NCBI GenBank assembly: GCA_963932465.1
Contig: OZ010790.1
Location: 346,233,087 to 346,297,086 of the forward strand
Reading direction: 5' to 3'
Source: Maratus speciosus
Lineage: Eukaryota > Arthropoda > Arachnida > Araneae > Salticidae
DNA: 64,000 nt
This document shows, one piece after another, positions 35,883 through 46,084 of this stretch. Numbering within the stretch: the stretch's first letter is position 1; the number at the start of each line of letters is the position of its first letter. Below the pieces are notes generated by a model, which had not been told where the DNA came from, ran no database searches, and saw nothing but the letters and a program-made list of their open reading frames with translations. Position numbers and translations under genes: made by a program.

Positions 35883-35912
35883 CTAGGTGACTTCGCCCGC
35901 TAGCGGGCGCCC
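35883..35912 (-). other. Helitron-like 3' terminus (minus strand)
   Basis: On the minus strand a strong hairpin GCCCGCTAGCGGGC is followed by 'gaagtcac' and CTAG then T. This is the arrangement of a Helitron 3' end but different in sequence from the family at 25-33 kb. Its 5' partner was not found; it would lie to the right, inside the satellite region. Confidence 0.45.
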
Positions 35913-36175
35913 CTCCTTTAATCGGGGCCTCTAATTTATACGTAATCTTGTAATATTATTGTAATTATTAATTAATAATAAATTAATTGTAATATATTTA
36001 TAAAGTTACCCGCTATATACGGCACCGCACGGCACCGTGGTGTGCACGCACTACAAAATATTGTAAAAAAAAATATAATCTCGAAAAGAATGAACCTCGG
36101 ACCAGATCTCTTGGGGGGGGGGGGGGGTCAAAGTGAGCGGAGGGGCACAGCAGCTGCATAATATGAATAAGTCAT

Positions 36176-37070
36176 CACAGGTCTTTAGTCCTTTCCAACC
36201 ATATGTCACATGAGGGGTCTGGATCTGAGTTTATAAAAATTCCCTCCCAAAAAAAGTGGGGGAAAAGGGGAGAGAGGTGCGGAAGGTGGATAACATGAGT
36301 AAGTGGTCATAGGCCTTTCCAACAATATGTCACATGAAAGAGTCTCGGCTAAATTTAGAAAAACACCCCCGTGGGGAAAAGTGGGGTGGCGGTCACGGGA
36401 GGTGCATAACATCAATAAGTAGTCACAGACCTTTCCAACAATATCTCACATGTGGGGTCTTAGCTAAATTTGGAAAAGTGTCAAGCGGGGAGCAAAGTGC
36501 AGGGACGGACACCAGAGGAGCATGACATCAATAAGTAGTGACAGACCTTTCCAACGATATCTCACATGAGGGGTCTTGGCTAAATTTGAAAAAGTGCCCC
36601 CCGGGGGGGAGTGGGGGGACTGTCACCGGAGGTACATAATATCAATAAGTAGTCGCAGACCTTTCCAACGATATCTCACATGAGGAGTCTTGGCTAAATT
36701 TGAAAAAGTGTCACCCGGGGGGGGGGGAGTGGAGGGACTGTCACCGGAGGCGCATAATATTAATAAGTAGTCACAGACCTTTCCAACGATATCTCACATG
36801 AGGGGTCTTGGCTAAATTTGGAAAAGTGCCCCCGGGGGAAAAAGTGGGGGGATGGACACCGTAGGTGCATAACATCAATAAGTAGTCACAGATCTTTCCA
36901 ACGATATCTCACATGATGGGTCTTGGCTAAATTTGGAAAAGTGTCCCCCGGGGGGGGGGGGGGGCAAAGTGGGGGATGGCCACCGGAAGTGCATAACATC
37001 AATAAGTAGTCACTAACCTTTCTAACGATATGTCACATGAGAGGTCTTGGCTAAATTTAGAAAAGTGTCC
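36176..37070 (+). repeat. ~118-bp tandem repeat, about eight copies
   Basis: Each unit reads 'aataagtagtcacagacctt', 'ccaacgatatctcacatg', 'gtcttggctaaatttg' and then a C/G-run segment ending 'ggtgcataa'. Starts fall near 36176, 36300, 36415, 36530, 36650, 36765, 36885 and 37005. G-run length varies between units. Diverged inverted relatives lie at 41640-41700, 41520-41600 and 41190-41290. Confidence 0.85.
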
Positions 37071-37740
37071 TGAAATTTCATATATTATAAATAATATTTA
37101 TCGGAGGGCTCCATAAAAAAATCCGATCTAAAATGATAAAAACGGAAAAAAAACTACCCCCGCAGTAGGGGCCAAATTGGGGAGGAGAGGAAGAAATTCT
37201 CATAATATGAAAGAGTCATCCAAGAGCTTTCCGATGACATATCACATGACGGGTCCAAAAAAAGTTTGAAAATTGCTCCCCCTCCCTCCCCCGTGGGCCC
37301 ACTCTTTCGCCCCGGAATTCACACAGCCACCACTTTAAAATTTTTATGTTCAATAAATAATATTTACCGGAAGTCTGCATAAAAAAACCACATATAAAAT
37401 GATATTTAAATTTATTACAGAAATCGGCTACGGTTTTAAAAATTTGTTCGCACCTCCCCCATCCCCCTTCGGGCGAAGAAAGGCTCATAATATGAAAGAG
37501 TGGTCAAAGGGCTTTTCGATTATATGCCACAGGAAGGGTTCGGTAAAATTTTTAAAACTGCACCCCGCATGGGTCCACTCTCCTCCCCCCCCCCCTCGAA
37601 TTCACCCGACCCACCTTCCTCTTTGAAATTTTATTATTTATTAAATAATTTTTATCGGAGGTCTCCATGTATGTGACACCCTGGTAGGGCTAAAATAAGA
37701 GAAACTTTGAAAATTAGGGCTTCATTTCACATCTCATTGT
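37071..37740 (+). repeat. Left inverted arm (partner 40720-41440)
   Basis: The landmarks 'ttatcggagggctccataaa', 'ataatatgaaagagt' and 'atcacatgacgggtcc' appear in this orientation here. They recur in mirror order on the right, for example 'acggagccctccgataaata' at ~41399 against ~37098. The arms share order across at least 650 bp although sequence has diverged. Confidence 0.75.
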
Positions 37741-37799
37741 CATGGCTCTTTCTCTATCTCGTCCCTTGGTATTTTTCGATAAATCTTCTCACATCTCTT

Positions 37800-38060
37800 C
37801 TCTGCCGAGGACGATAGAAATCCTCGAGAAGTTTTTCATAGGGCAATGTTGAAAAGCGCGAGAGAAATCCTCGAGAAGCTTCTCATCGGGGAATTTCGAA
37901 AACTGCGAGAGAAACCATTGAGAGGCTTCCCATCGGGCAAGGTTGAAAAGGGCGAGAGAAACCATCGAGAGGCTTCCCATCGGAAAAGGTTGAAAAACGC
38001 GAGAGAAACCAACCATCGAGCACCTTCTTATCGGGAAGCGTCGATATACCAGAAAAATCA
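37800..38060. repeat. 48-bp minisatellite, about five copies
   Basis: The landmark 'gagagaaatcctcgagaag' / 'gagagaaaccatcgagagg' recurs near 37811, 37859, 37907, 37955 and 38000. Because 48 is divisible by three, frames stay open on both strands (three overlapping frames of 73-90 codons). This is a by-product of the repeat, not evidence of a gene. Confidence 0.8.
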
Positions 38061-38269
38061 TCGAGATGAGATTTGAGAGACAGAAATGAAGCTTTCAGAG
38101 TCATACTTACCGCATTTCAGGTTTAAGTCATAATTTCTCAAAGGAGTCCATCTGCTTATCCAATCTCTTTTTAGCTCACAGGCTATCTAAACCTGAGAAC
38201 TAATGTACTCGCCAGTTCTGTATGTATGCATGTATGTGCGTACGTACGTAACGCGATAACTCTTGATAG

Positions 38270-38784
38270 TAATGTCCGATTTGCTTCAAATTTTTTTCTA
38301 TGTTCATTCTGATAAGGCGTTCCCCTGATTAGTTTTGGGGGTTCATTGGTTAAGGATAAAGAGGGAAAAGGGGGCTGGTCACCCCCCCCCCTTAATTTAG
38401 ATAAATGGGTTTTTAATGCAGAATTATTCGATTTGCTCCAAATTTGGTATACCGGTTTATTATGTTAAGGAGCTTCCCTGATTAAATTTGGAGGTTCATT
38501 AGTTAAGTATAAAGGGGGGAAAGGGGGGTAGACCCCTCCTTAATTTAGATAAATGGGTTTTTCATGCAGAACTATTAGATTTGCTCCAAATTTGGTATAC
38601 CGGTTTATTATGTTAAGAAGCTGCATTGATTAGATTTGGAGGTTTGTGGGTTAGGTTTAGGGGGAGGGGGGGTAGTCTCCCTCTTAATTTAGATAAAAGG
38701 GTTTTTCATGCAGAATTATTCGATTTGCTTCAAATTTAATTTACCGGTTTATTCCGATATGGCGTTTTCTCCATCAGATTAGGT
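38270..38784 (+). repeat. ~125-bp tandem repeat, first block
   Basis: Units contain 'gatttgctccaaatttggta', 'ccggtttattatgttaagga', 'gattagatttggaggttc' and 'aatttagataaatgggtttt'. The array is interrupted by the hAT at 38785-39948 and continues at 39949-40555. Confidence 0.8.
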
Positions 38785-39948
38785 ACAGGGTCGGCGAACC
38801 TTTTCGCATCCGCGTGCCAATTTTTTCCCAAAAATATTTTAAATGATCACGACGTGCAACAAATTTAGTGGATCGAAATAGCAAAATTAATTAAAATACT
38901 GATTTTAGGACTTAAAATATATAAGTAACATTTTGTAACATACGTAAGTATTTTACAAAATCCTACTTCTCGTGTCACATCTTAGTTGCCAAATAATTCA
39001 GATCAGCTTGGTATTCCAGTTTTTCCTTATGAGAATGCCAGCTGGATTGGAGACACATGACAACAGGTTTCTACTTGAGTTTTTTATACTTTTCATGCCT
39101 ACCCCCCCCCCCCAAAAAAAATAAATAAATAAATAAATAAATAAATAAAATAAAAATAAAATAAAATAAATAAATAAATAAAATAAAAATAACTATCAGA
39201 AAAAATATATATCAAAATGTTTTTAAAATCCTTCTTCTTTCGAATTGAATTCGAAATTCCAACTTCCATTTCACCATCGGAATTTTCGCTTATGGTCGTT
39301 ATTTCCCGATAATCTCCTAATTCTCTAGTATAATTTTTTGACTAAATATTGAAATAGATTGGGATTTATAAAGTTGCATTTCAGTTTATTCAATCTGTAT
39401 GACAACGACAAGCAACCTAATCTAGAAAAACTCAGCAAGTCTAAATTCAAAATAGTGCATTTTCATTATATGAAACGCTGGGGTGTAAAGCGTGGCAACT
39501 GACATTAAAAAAAAAATTTTATTTTATTTTATTTTATTTTATTTTTTGTAAAACTATTTAATTGCATCGTAACAACTTTCTAGAAATACAGAGATTTTAC
39601 ACAACATATATTAATTTAATAATTTTCACATCTGAATTTACAAAATGAAAACTATTTGCACATAAGCCCTAAAATAAAGTCTACCAGAAAAAAATATTGC
39701 ACATAAGTTAACAGAAGTTCCATTCTTAATAAATCAGCCGTTTTAGCAGGAAACAATTATAATAGTTTTGTGCGTATTTTCTTCACAAAATTTGAAAACT
39801 GACTGTATCAAAAGTTCCATTTTGTTAATTATCTTGCTTTACGCGGGAGCTCTGCCATATCTTAATTTAGAACACGAGTCTATCCCGTGCCGAAAATAAT
39901 TTCCCGCGTGCCACCTATGGCACGCGTGCCATAGGTTCACCGTCTCTG
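38785..39948. mobile_element. Nested 1.16-kb non-autonomous hAT
   Basis: The flanks are GATTAGGT (left) and GATTAGGA (right), a near-exact 8-bp duplication. Ends 'acagggtcggcgaacc' and inverse 'ggttcaccgtctctg' are followed by 'cgcgtgcca' motifs, a terminal form common in hAT elements. Removal restores the ~125-bp array ('ccatcagattaggaggttc'). An imperfect (AAAT)n/(AATAA)n microsatellite lies at 39115-39190. No transposase. Confidence 0.8.
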
Positions 39949-40555
39949 GATTAGGAGGTTCATTGTTTAAGTATAAAAGGACGAAATGGGGGCAAGCCCC
40001 CTCCCCTTAATTTAGATAAATGGATTTTCATGCAGAATTATCCAATTTACTTTTTTTTCTATGTTCATTCTGATAAGGAGCTTTCCTGATTAGATTTGGA
40101 GGTTCATTAGTTAAGTATAAAGGGGTTAAAGGGGGTTAGACCCCTCCATAATTTAGCGATATTTTTTTTTCATGCAGAATTATCTGATTTGCTTGAAATT
40201 TGGTATACTGGTTTATTGTGTTAAGGAGCTTCCCTGATTAGATTTGGAGGGTTGGTTGGTTGGTTGATTTTTGACGGCCGATTATCTACAATAAGGATAT
40301 AGGCCCGAGGGGGGAGTGCCTTCCGTGGTGGTCTTTCTAAGGGAACCTAACCCGTATTTAGGCATGGAAATTCATGGCTCGAAGAAAACCACGAAAACTC
40401 CGAACGATTAGGCCGACGGGCGCGATTGGGATCGAACCCAGCACCTCCCGTCTACCAGCTTCGAGAGCAGAACCTCTCAGCCACTGGTGGGGCTGAGATT
40501 TGGAGGGTATTGGTTAAGTATAAAGGAGGGGATATTTCCCCTTCATTTATTTTTT
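39949..40555 (+). repeat. ~125-bp tandem repeat, second block
   Basis: Continues the array broken by the nested hAT, with 'gattaggaggttcattg', 'gataaggagctttcctgatt' and 'tggtatactggtttattgtg'. It is itself interrupted by the SINE at 40253-40495. Confidence 0.75.
40253..40495 (-). mobile_element. tRNA-derived SINE with 13-bp target duplication
   Basis: AGATTTGGAGGGT flanks both sides (40240-40252, 40496-40508). On the minus strand the 5' part contains a pol III A box (TGGCTGAGAGG), an anticodon-arm-like stem and a B box (GGTTCGATCCC) 40-50 bases later. This is followed by a tRNA-unrelated body and a short (AACC)n tail at 40253-40268. The long 'variable-arm' spacing resembles class II tRNAs (Ser/Leu type), but the source tRNA is uncertain. 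A real tRNA gene is unlikely given the tail and target duplication. Confidence 0.85.
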
Positions 40556-40719
40556 GTGGGGCATTATTCATTGAAATGTATAATATACAATTAGTGTGAA
40601 TAACCTGTGAGCTCAATGCCATCCGTTTAACTGGCACTTATCTTTTTATTGCTGTTAACCGATGCCGGTTATGAGGCATAGTGGTTTATGTATTCAGTTC
40701 CGTATTGTCCTAGTTTCAA

Positions 40720-41440
40720 AATTTACTGTTGAATTTAGTGTCATTTTGCCCCGAATTTTCAATGTTTCTCTTATTTTAGCTTTGCCAAGCTGCCTCATAC
40801 CTGGAGCTCTCAGATAAATATTATTAATGAAATATAAAAAGTTCAAAGAGAAAGGTGAGTGAATTCCGGGGGGCGCGAGAGTGGACCGAGGGGCAGGGGT
40901 TAGTTTTCAAACTTTTACCAAACCTCTCCTGTTACAAATCATCGGAAAGTCCTTTGACCACTCTTTCATATTATGAACCTTTCTCCTCCCGGAGAATTCC
41001 GGGAGGGAGGCGGGGGAGGGAGTGGTGAGGGGGTAACTTTTTTTAAATTGTAGCGATTTCTACAAAAAATATCATTAAATGAGGTTTTTTGATGGAGCCC
41101 TCCGATAAATATTTATTAAATATAAAATTTTATAAGTGGATTTCCGGATCTGCGTGATTTCCGGGTATATTATGGGAAGAAAGAGTGAACCCATGTGGGA
41201 GGGGTGGATTTCAAACTTTTTTTTTTGGACCCGTCATGTGATATATCATCGGAAAGTTTTCGGACCCATCTTAATTATCCACTCTTTCATATTAAGAACC
41301 TTTCTTCTTCCCTCCCTAGTTTGGCGCCCCGAGAGAGGCACTTTTCGAACTTTTTTGAAATCGTAGTGTTTTTAAACATTTCAGATCGGATTTTTTTACG
41401 GAGCCCTCCGATAAATAATTTATAATATATGAAAATTTCA
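40720..41440 (-). repeat. Right inverted arm (partner 37071-37740)
   Basis: Holds inverse matches to the left arm in mirror order: 'tttctcttattttagc' (~40766) against ~37697, 'gatggagccctccgataaat' (~41091) against ~37362, and 'cggagccctccgataaata' (~41399) against ~37095. Further right (to ~41760) inverted relatives of the 118-bp unit follow. Confidence 0.75.
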
Positions 41441-42059
41441 AAGAGAGGGATGGGCAGGGTGTATTTCGGGGGGCAATATAATTGGAATCCTGGGAGTTGG
41501 GACTCTTTTCTATCTTTTGCTGACACTCCTCTGTGATGTATCATTGGAAAGCTCTGTGACTACTGTTTCATTTTATATATCGCCCGCGCCCCTCCCCTTA
41601 CTTTGCCCCCGTGTGGGGCACTTTTCTAAATTTAGCCGACACCCCTCATGTGACATATCGTTGGAAATTCCTGTGACCACTTATTCATATTATGCACTTT
41701 CCTTGCCCCTCCCCCCTACTTTGCTCCCCGCGGGGGTTCGTTTAATATATTCCAGTCGAAGGCTTTCTAAAAATGGGGAAATTAAAGATCCAATCTCAAA
41801 TGACGTAGAAAAATCAATAAAAAATATTCATCCCATTTACCATCCTTTAGTTCATGTTTTTGCCATTAGGGGGTGCTTTTGATTCTTATTTCTTTGGCCA
41901 TTTTGGTGCTAATTGCCGAAAAATTCTAATTTTTGATACTTAAACTCCCCTTACCGCTTCATAGCTACTTGCGTTTATTCAACTTTTTTCAACCAGGGGG
42001 CGCCCTCATATGACTTTTCCAGTCTTGTGGCTCCATTATAGCCTCCCTTTGGTTGGTTG

Positions 42060-42457
42060 TTTTTTATACCATCTGTTTTCAGTTACCCCATATTTAATAA
42101 AATCTGCTTTATATATATGTAAAAACAATGATTTTAATAATCGATTGTAGAACATCTCTTTTGTAGATTCTCGAAAGTAATCGATGACTGTATCGATTGT
42201 GTATTTTACGATGACGATTTTTTTCGATTGATAAATTTTCGAGAATCGTCCATCACTAAGCCCTATCACTACTATGAAATTGTCGGCCAGAATAATAGCT
42301 AAGTTTTCTAACAACTGTTTTTAGCTTCTCTCGTTATAATCGATTGTAAAACATCTCGATTGTAGATTCTAGGAATTAATCGATGGCTGTATCGATTGTG
42401 ATTTTTTACGATGACATTTTTCTCGATTGTCGAATTCTCGAGAATCGCCCATCACTA
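42060..42457. repeat. Duplicated right terminal region of the hAT
   Basis: The terminal block 'gattgtagaacatctc ... gagaatcgtccatcacta' (to 42257) is followed by a second version 'gattgtaaaacatctc ... gagaatcgcccatcacta' (to 42457). The inner copy has 'gtcc' instead of 'gccc' in the tip. Only the outer copy adjoins the target duplication, so it is the active end. Confidence 0.75.
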
Positions 42458-42559
42458 CTTTCCATTAAAGGAAGGAAAAGGCGATATTGGTTTAGTTTAC
42501 ATCGTATACTCTCCAATAAAGGAAGGAAAAGGCGGTTTTGGCAGTGCACTGTGTGCATA

Positions 42560-43212
42560 TTTGTTCCAGAATTTTGCCTCTCCCTGGATTTTGTTCTGAG
42601 AGCGCCCATAAACATAGAATAACTACATAACAAAATTAATTATTTAAATGATAATGACAAATTTGGCTTTTTTAAACTGTAAATACGTGAATATTCAAAG
42701 TAGATTCGAAATCATAAAATAATTAATCGCTTTTACTATCATATTATCAAAATTTTAGAGTTAATTTTGCAACACACAATTTTCTATAACAAAAATGACA
42801 CTAAATTTAGATTCAGCATATAAGATATACATCATTGGCCGGAAACCTATCAGGCTGGTTGCTGCCCGTGACTAAAAACACTGTCTAGTCCGTGGTCCTC
42901 TACAGCAGGGTTGGCCGTGCCCTTTCGAATGATTCCTGTTACTAGGTGTTTTTTTTTAATAAAAATCCATTTTAAATGATGCTTCATTAAAATCGTTAGT
43001 GCTCAGTATTATTTTGCGTTAATTTGTCAGCTACATTCCCTACAAAATTTGATAGGCCTCTGATTAAAATGTAATTCTAAATTTACTATGATTTATGATT
43101 TTTTTTTCAGTTATATTTCACATCGAACTCTGCATAGTAGGAGGCCTTAGGGCTCACAATGTAAGGTTCCTGTGCATCTTATAAAACGTCTGCATATCGT
43201 GACTGCCTACCA
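42560..43212. other. Unassigned sequence
   Basis: AT-rich, no protein-like frame, no terminal-repeat pair found. 'Cagcagggttggcc' at ~42902 resembles common transposon tips but has no partner. Confidence 0.3.
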
Positions 43213-43402
43213 GGGTTGCCAGATTGGCCTCCTTTTTTATTCAGAATACCCGAATTCATACCAGAAATTCGGAATAGCAATTTTTACTTTATTTAATCAA
43301 TGAGATTTTAGGATTAGTTAAAGTAAAAATTCGTTTTTCGGAAATTCTGGTATAAAGTTGAAATTTAAGGAATAAAAAAGCAGGCCAAATTGACAACTCT
43401 AT
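43213..43402. mobile_element. Hairpin MITE (~190 bp)
   Basis: Left end CAGGGTTGCCAGATTGGCC, right end inverse of 'agagttgtcaatttggcctg'. Inside, 'ataccagaaattcgg' faces 'cggaaattctggtat', so nearly the whole element folds on itself. A clean target duplication could not be defined. Confidence 0.6.
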
Positions 43403-44977
43403 TACTAACATAATGATGTAATATTGTTCTATGTTTCCAGACATGTGACTAATGGCACCCTTCAACGTTAGCCACTATACAAGGTGCGCCCACGTTTACT
43501 GAAAGGTCGAACAGGCCTTGCTCTAGAGTCTATAGCAATATTATATCAACTTTATCCGCGGGTCTATTTTTCCCCTTTTTTTTCTAATTTTTCTGAATTC
43601 TAAAACTTTACTTTAAGATCCTACAGAAAGAGCTCTAGCAGCTTTTGTGAACGTAACAATGGCGCTAGTGTTAATCAATTATGTCTATAGATGTGGTCCG
43701 CGATAGATTCAGTGTCATGGGATCCGACCGCTTTGTTGAAAAATGTTATCGACCACTAATCTCTCTATTCTAAAAAAAAAGCAACTAATGCTGTCACCGC
43801 CACCGGTTTTGAATTCTTTGTGACCGGAGGTCTTTCTTCGTTAATATTAAGAAAAATATTGCATACAAAAATGTGAAAATCAGTAGTATTATAGAGAAAT
43901 GTTAATAAATACGCTGATGCAGACAGTTTTCAAATCGTAGAATTATTTTAAGAGATTTAATGTTAAAAATGGTCAAAATCGTTCCATTAAAAAATTTTTA
44001 TAGGAGCAAAAACTATACATAGGAATTTAATCATTTTTAGATCATTTTATACGTTTGAAGTTCCCGCTGTGCAGACTGCATTTATTTTTTTAATTTGACT
44101 CATTTTTTGAGGATTTATTTCTATTTTAAGTTCAAATTTTCAGCATTTGAGCAATTCCATGTGACTCACGTTACTATTTGACACATTTTTACAAAAGTAA
44201 ATTCCATATACATCGAAGAAATATCACATTTGGATTTTAAAAAGTTCTTCATAGATATCTGGGGCACAGTAAGAAACTAAGGATATCAATCTAATAAATT
44301 TTTAAATGAACAGGTGGTATACAGACCCTAATTTGATACTGTGACTCACATTACAAAAAAAATAAGGAAGTCAATTTTGTGGGTTAATGAAGACTTAGAA
44401 TTTCTCCTGATTTACCACAACACAGTACAAAAGAAGTATTTCATAGAGTAAAACACGCTTTCAACTTATGATATACACAAAAATAGCATTGTTTTAATAG
44501 TAATTAATTATATCAATTAATATTTTGAGTGTGACTCACATTACATTTCCCTCTTTAGCCATTAATGTAAATGACATACGGAATTAAAAACATTTAATTT
44601 TGTAGAATTTAATGAAACATTACTCAATTTAGTGAACAGGTAAGTCGAACTACATATTTTAATAAATTAAAATATTTAATTAAAATTAATAATTAAAAAT
44701 GCATAAATAAAAATAATAAAAATTACACATCACACATTTTAGAATAAACTACAATCGTTTTATTGTTAGAATTATGATACAAATTTAAAAAAAAAACCTC
44801 TTGAATTTACAAGAATTGGAGGTTTTAATTTTCAAATCAACTTCGATCGAGGATAAAATATTTTATCTTCATTCTCAGACCATTTTCAGTGTTTGCCTTT
44901 AGGTAAAACTTAGTATAAACTTCTCTTATGGAGTAGACGAGATGTCGAGCTTGCTTTTAAAGTTTTCTTCCATTTTC

Positions 44978-45509
44978 TCATATTATAACATCTTTCCTAC
45001 CAGGAGGTAGTCTGCTAATATCATCTCTTGCATAAAATTGAAGAATTTTATTTAAAGTATCTTGGCATAACGGATTTCCTTGTGATGAATTCTCTAGACA
45101 CTGAAAACTTCTATCCAAATTCATATTGCATTTACTGCTAAATAACTTTCCCACAGCTACTCCCCTATGACGAGGAGAATTGGGCAAACATCGCTTTGCT
45201 TTGGTCACTACCTTTTCTAGTGTACTCATATTTTTGTATATTTGTTGAGGTGATTCCATACTTTTTCACTTGATTGCTTTTCTTTTTTAAGATGTCAAAA
45301 TCTAGCCACTCTTTTTCTTGAGAGTTTCCTTTCTTCACTTTTCAGTTCATCTCGAACCGCTTGAGGCAACTTCTTAACTTTTTCTGCTTTGCTCTTCCTA
45401 TATTCCTTCATTTGCAGACAGTGTTTCTTTTATATTCATTGTACTTTCCATGTTTCTTCAATTTTTCTCTACGCTTTTTCTGCCGTTTTGCTGCTGTTAT
45501 TGGTGCCAT
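44978..45509 (-). pseudogene. Mutated lysine-rich ORF of transposon T1
   Basis: From ATG 45509 the frame reads 'MAPITAAKRQKKRREKLKKH' and 'YNEYKRN', then is broken. Other frames supply 'YRKSKAEKVKKLPQAVRDEL' and 'ERKLSRKRVARF'. An open stretch of 93 codons (45259-44978) ends with 'KAKRCLPNSPRHRGVAVGKL' and 'FYARDDISRLPPGRKDV'. A basic coiled N-terminus followed by an 'LP.SPR' motif and an 'RDDISR.PPGRKD' motif resembles orphan, transposon-linked proteins I have seen in hydra, aphid and spider genomes. That likeness is from memory only. The product appears truncated before any catalytic domain. Confidence 0.5.
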
Positions 45510-46084
45510 AATTAAAAATTGTCCTATAAAAAAAATGCAAAAAAAAAAAAATGCAAAAAAAAAAATGCAAAAAAAAAAACAGAATTACAACTATCTATAA
45601 GAATTTACAATAAAATTACACTATTTAATTAATTCAGTTATAGTAATTAGTCATATATGAGTGTGTATATATAGAAAAAGAACCAATCAGCCCATAAAAT
45701 AATATTACAATACATATAAATATTATTAAGAAGTCTGATCATGCAACAATAGTAGTGACTCACATTACAAAATAAAATGTCCATTTCAAAATAAAATATT
45801 TTCGAAATATAAAATTACGCTATCAATTCTTTTTAGTAATATAAATAAATAGGAAACTGTAATTTTTTAAAAAATTGTAGCAAAAAAATGTTATAAATAT
45901 TTAAAACAATGAACTTTTTGTGACTTACATTACATATAATTTATTGATTATTAAAGTTTATCTCTCCATTTATTTTAATTTCAAATTTTATTACATAATA
46001 TTTTTACATTTGTCTTATAGGATAAATCTTTCACAAAAATATAGTTATTTAACAGAAACATGCCAAATCCTAGAAAAATACATA

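Larger units (their letters stand above)
35682..42457. mobile_element. 6.8-kb hAT-bounded unit enclosing inverted satellite arms
   Basis: The exact 8-bp duplication CTTTCCAT flanks it (35674-35681, 42458-42465). Ends TAGTGATGGGCGAT and 'atcgcccatcacta' are inverted repeats, followed on both sides by 'tctcgattgt'-type subterminal repeats. The empty site makes sense: joining the flanks gives two tandem copies of a ~50-bp sequence ('gtttacatcgtatactctcca' and its relative). No hAT transposase was found. The interior holds ~118-bp tandem repeats, inverted arms, a 48-bp minisatellite, a ~125-bp tandem array, a nested 1.2-kb hAT and a SINE. Confidence 0.85.

Noticed and set aside
36176..37070. Regularly spaced repeats resembling a CRISPR array
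   Set aside because: Units are ~118 bp and diverge along their whole length with no unique spacers; the context is eukaryotic transposon DNA.
37789..38104. Three overlapping frames of 73-90 codons on both strands
   Set aside because: They are by-products of a 48-bp minisatellite free of stops.
40452..40495. Intact tRNA gene
   Set aside because: A and B boxes are present, but the 13-bp target duplication and (AACC)n tail show a SINE; no complete cloverleaf was established.
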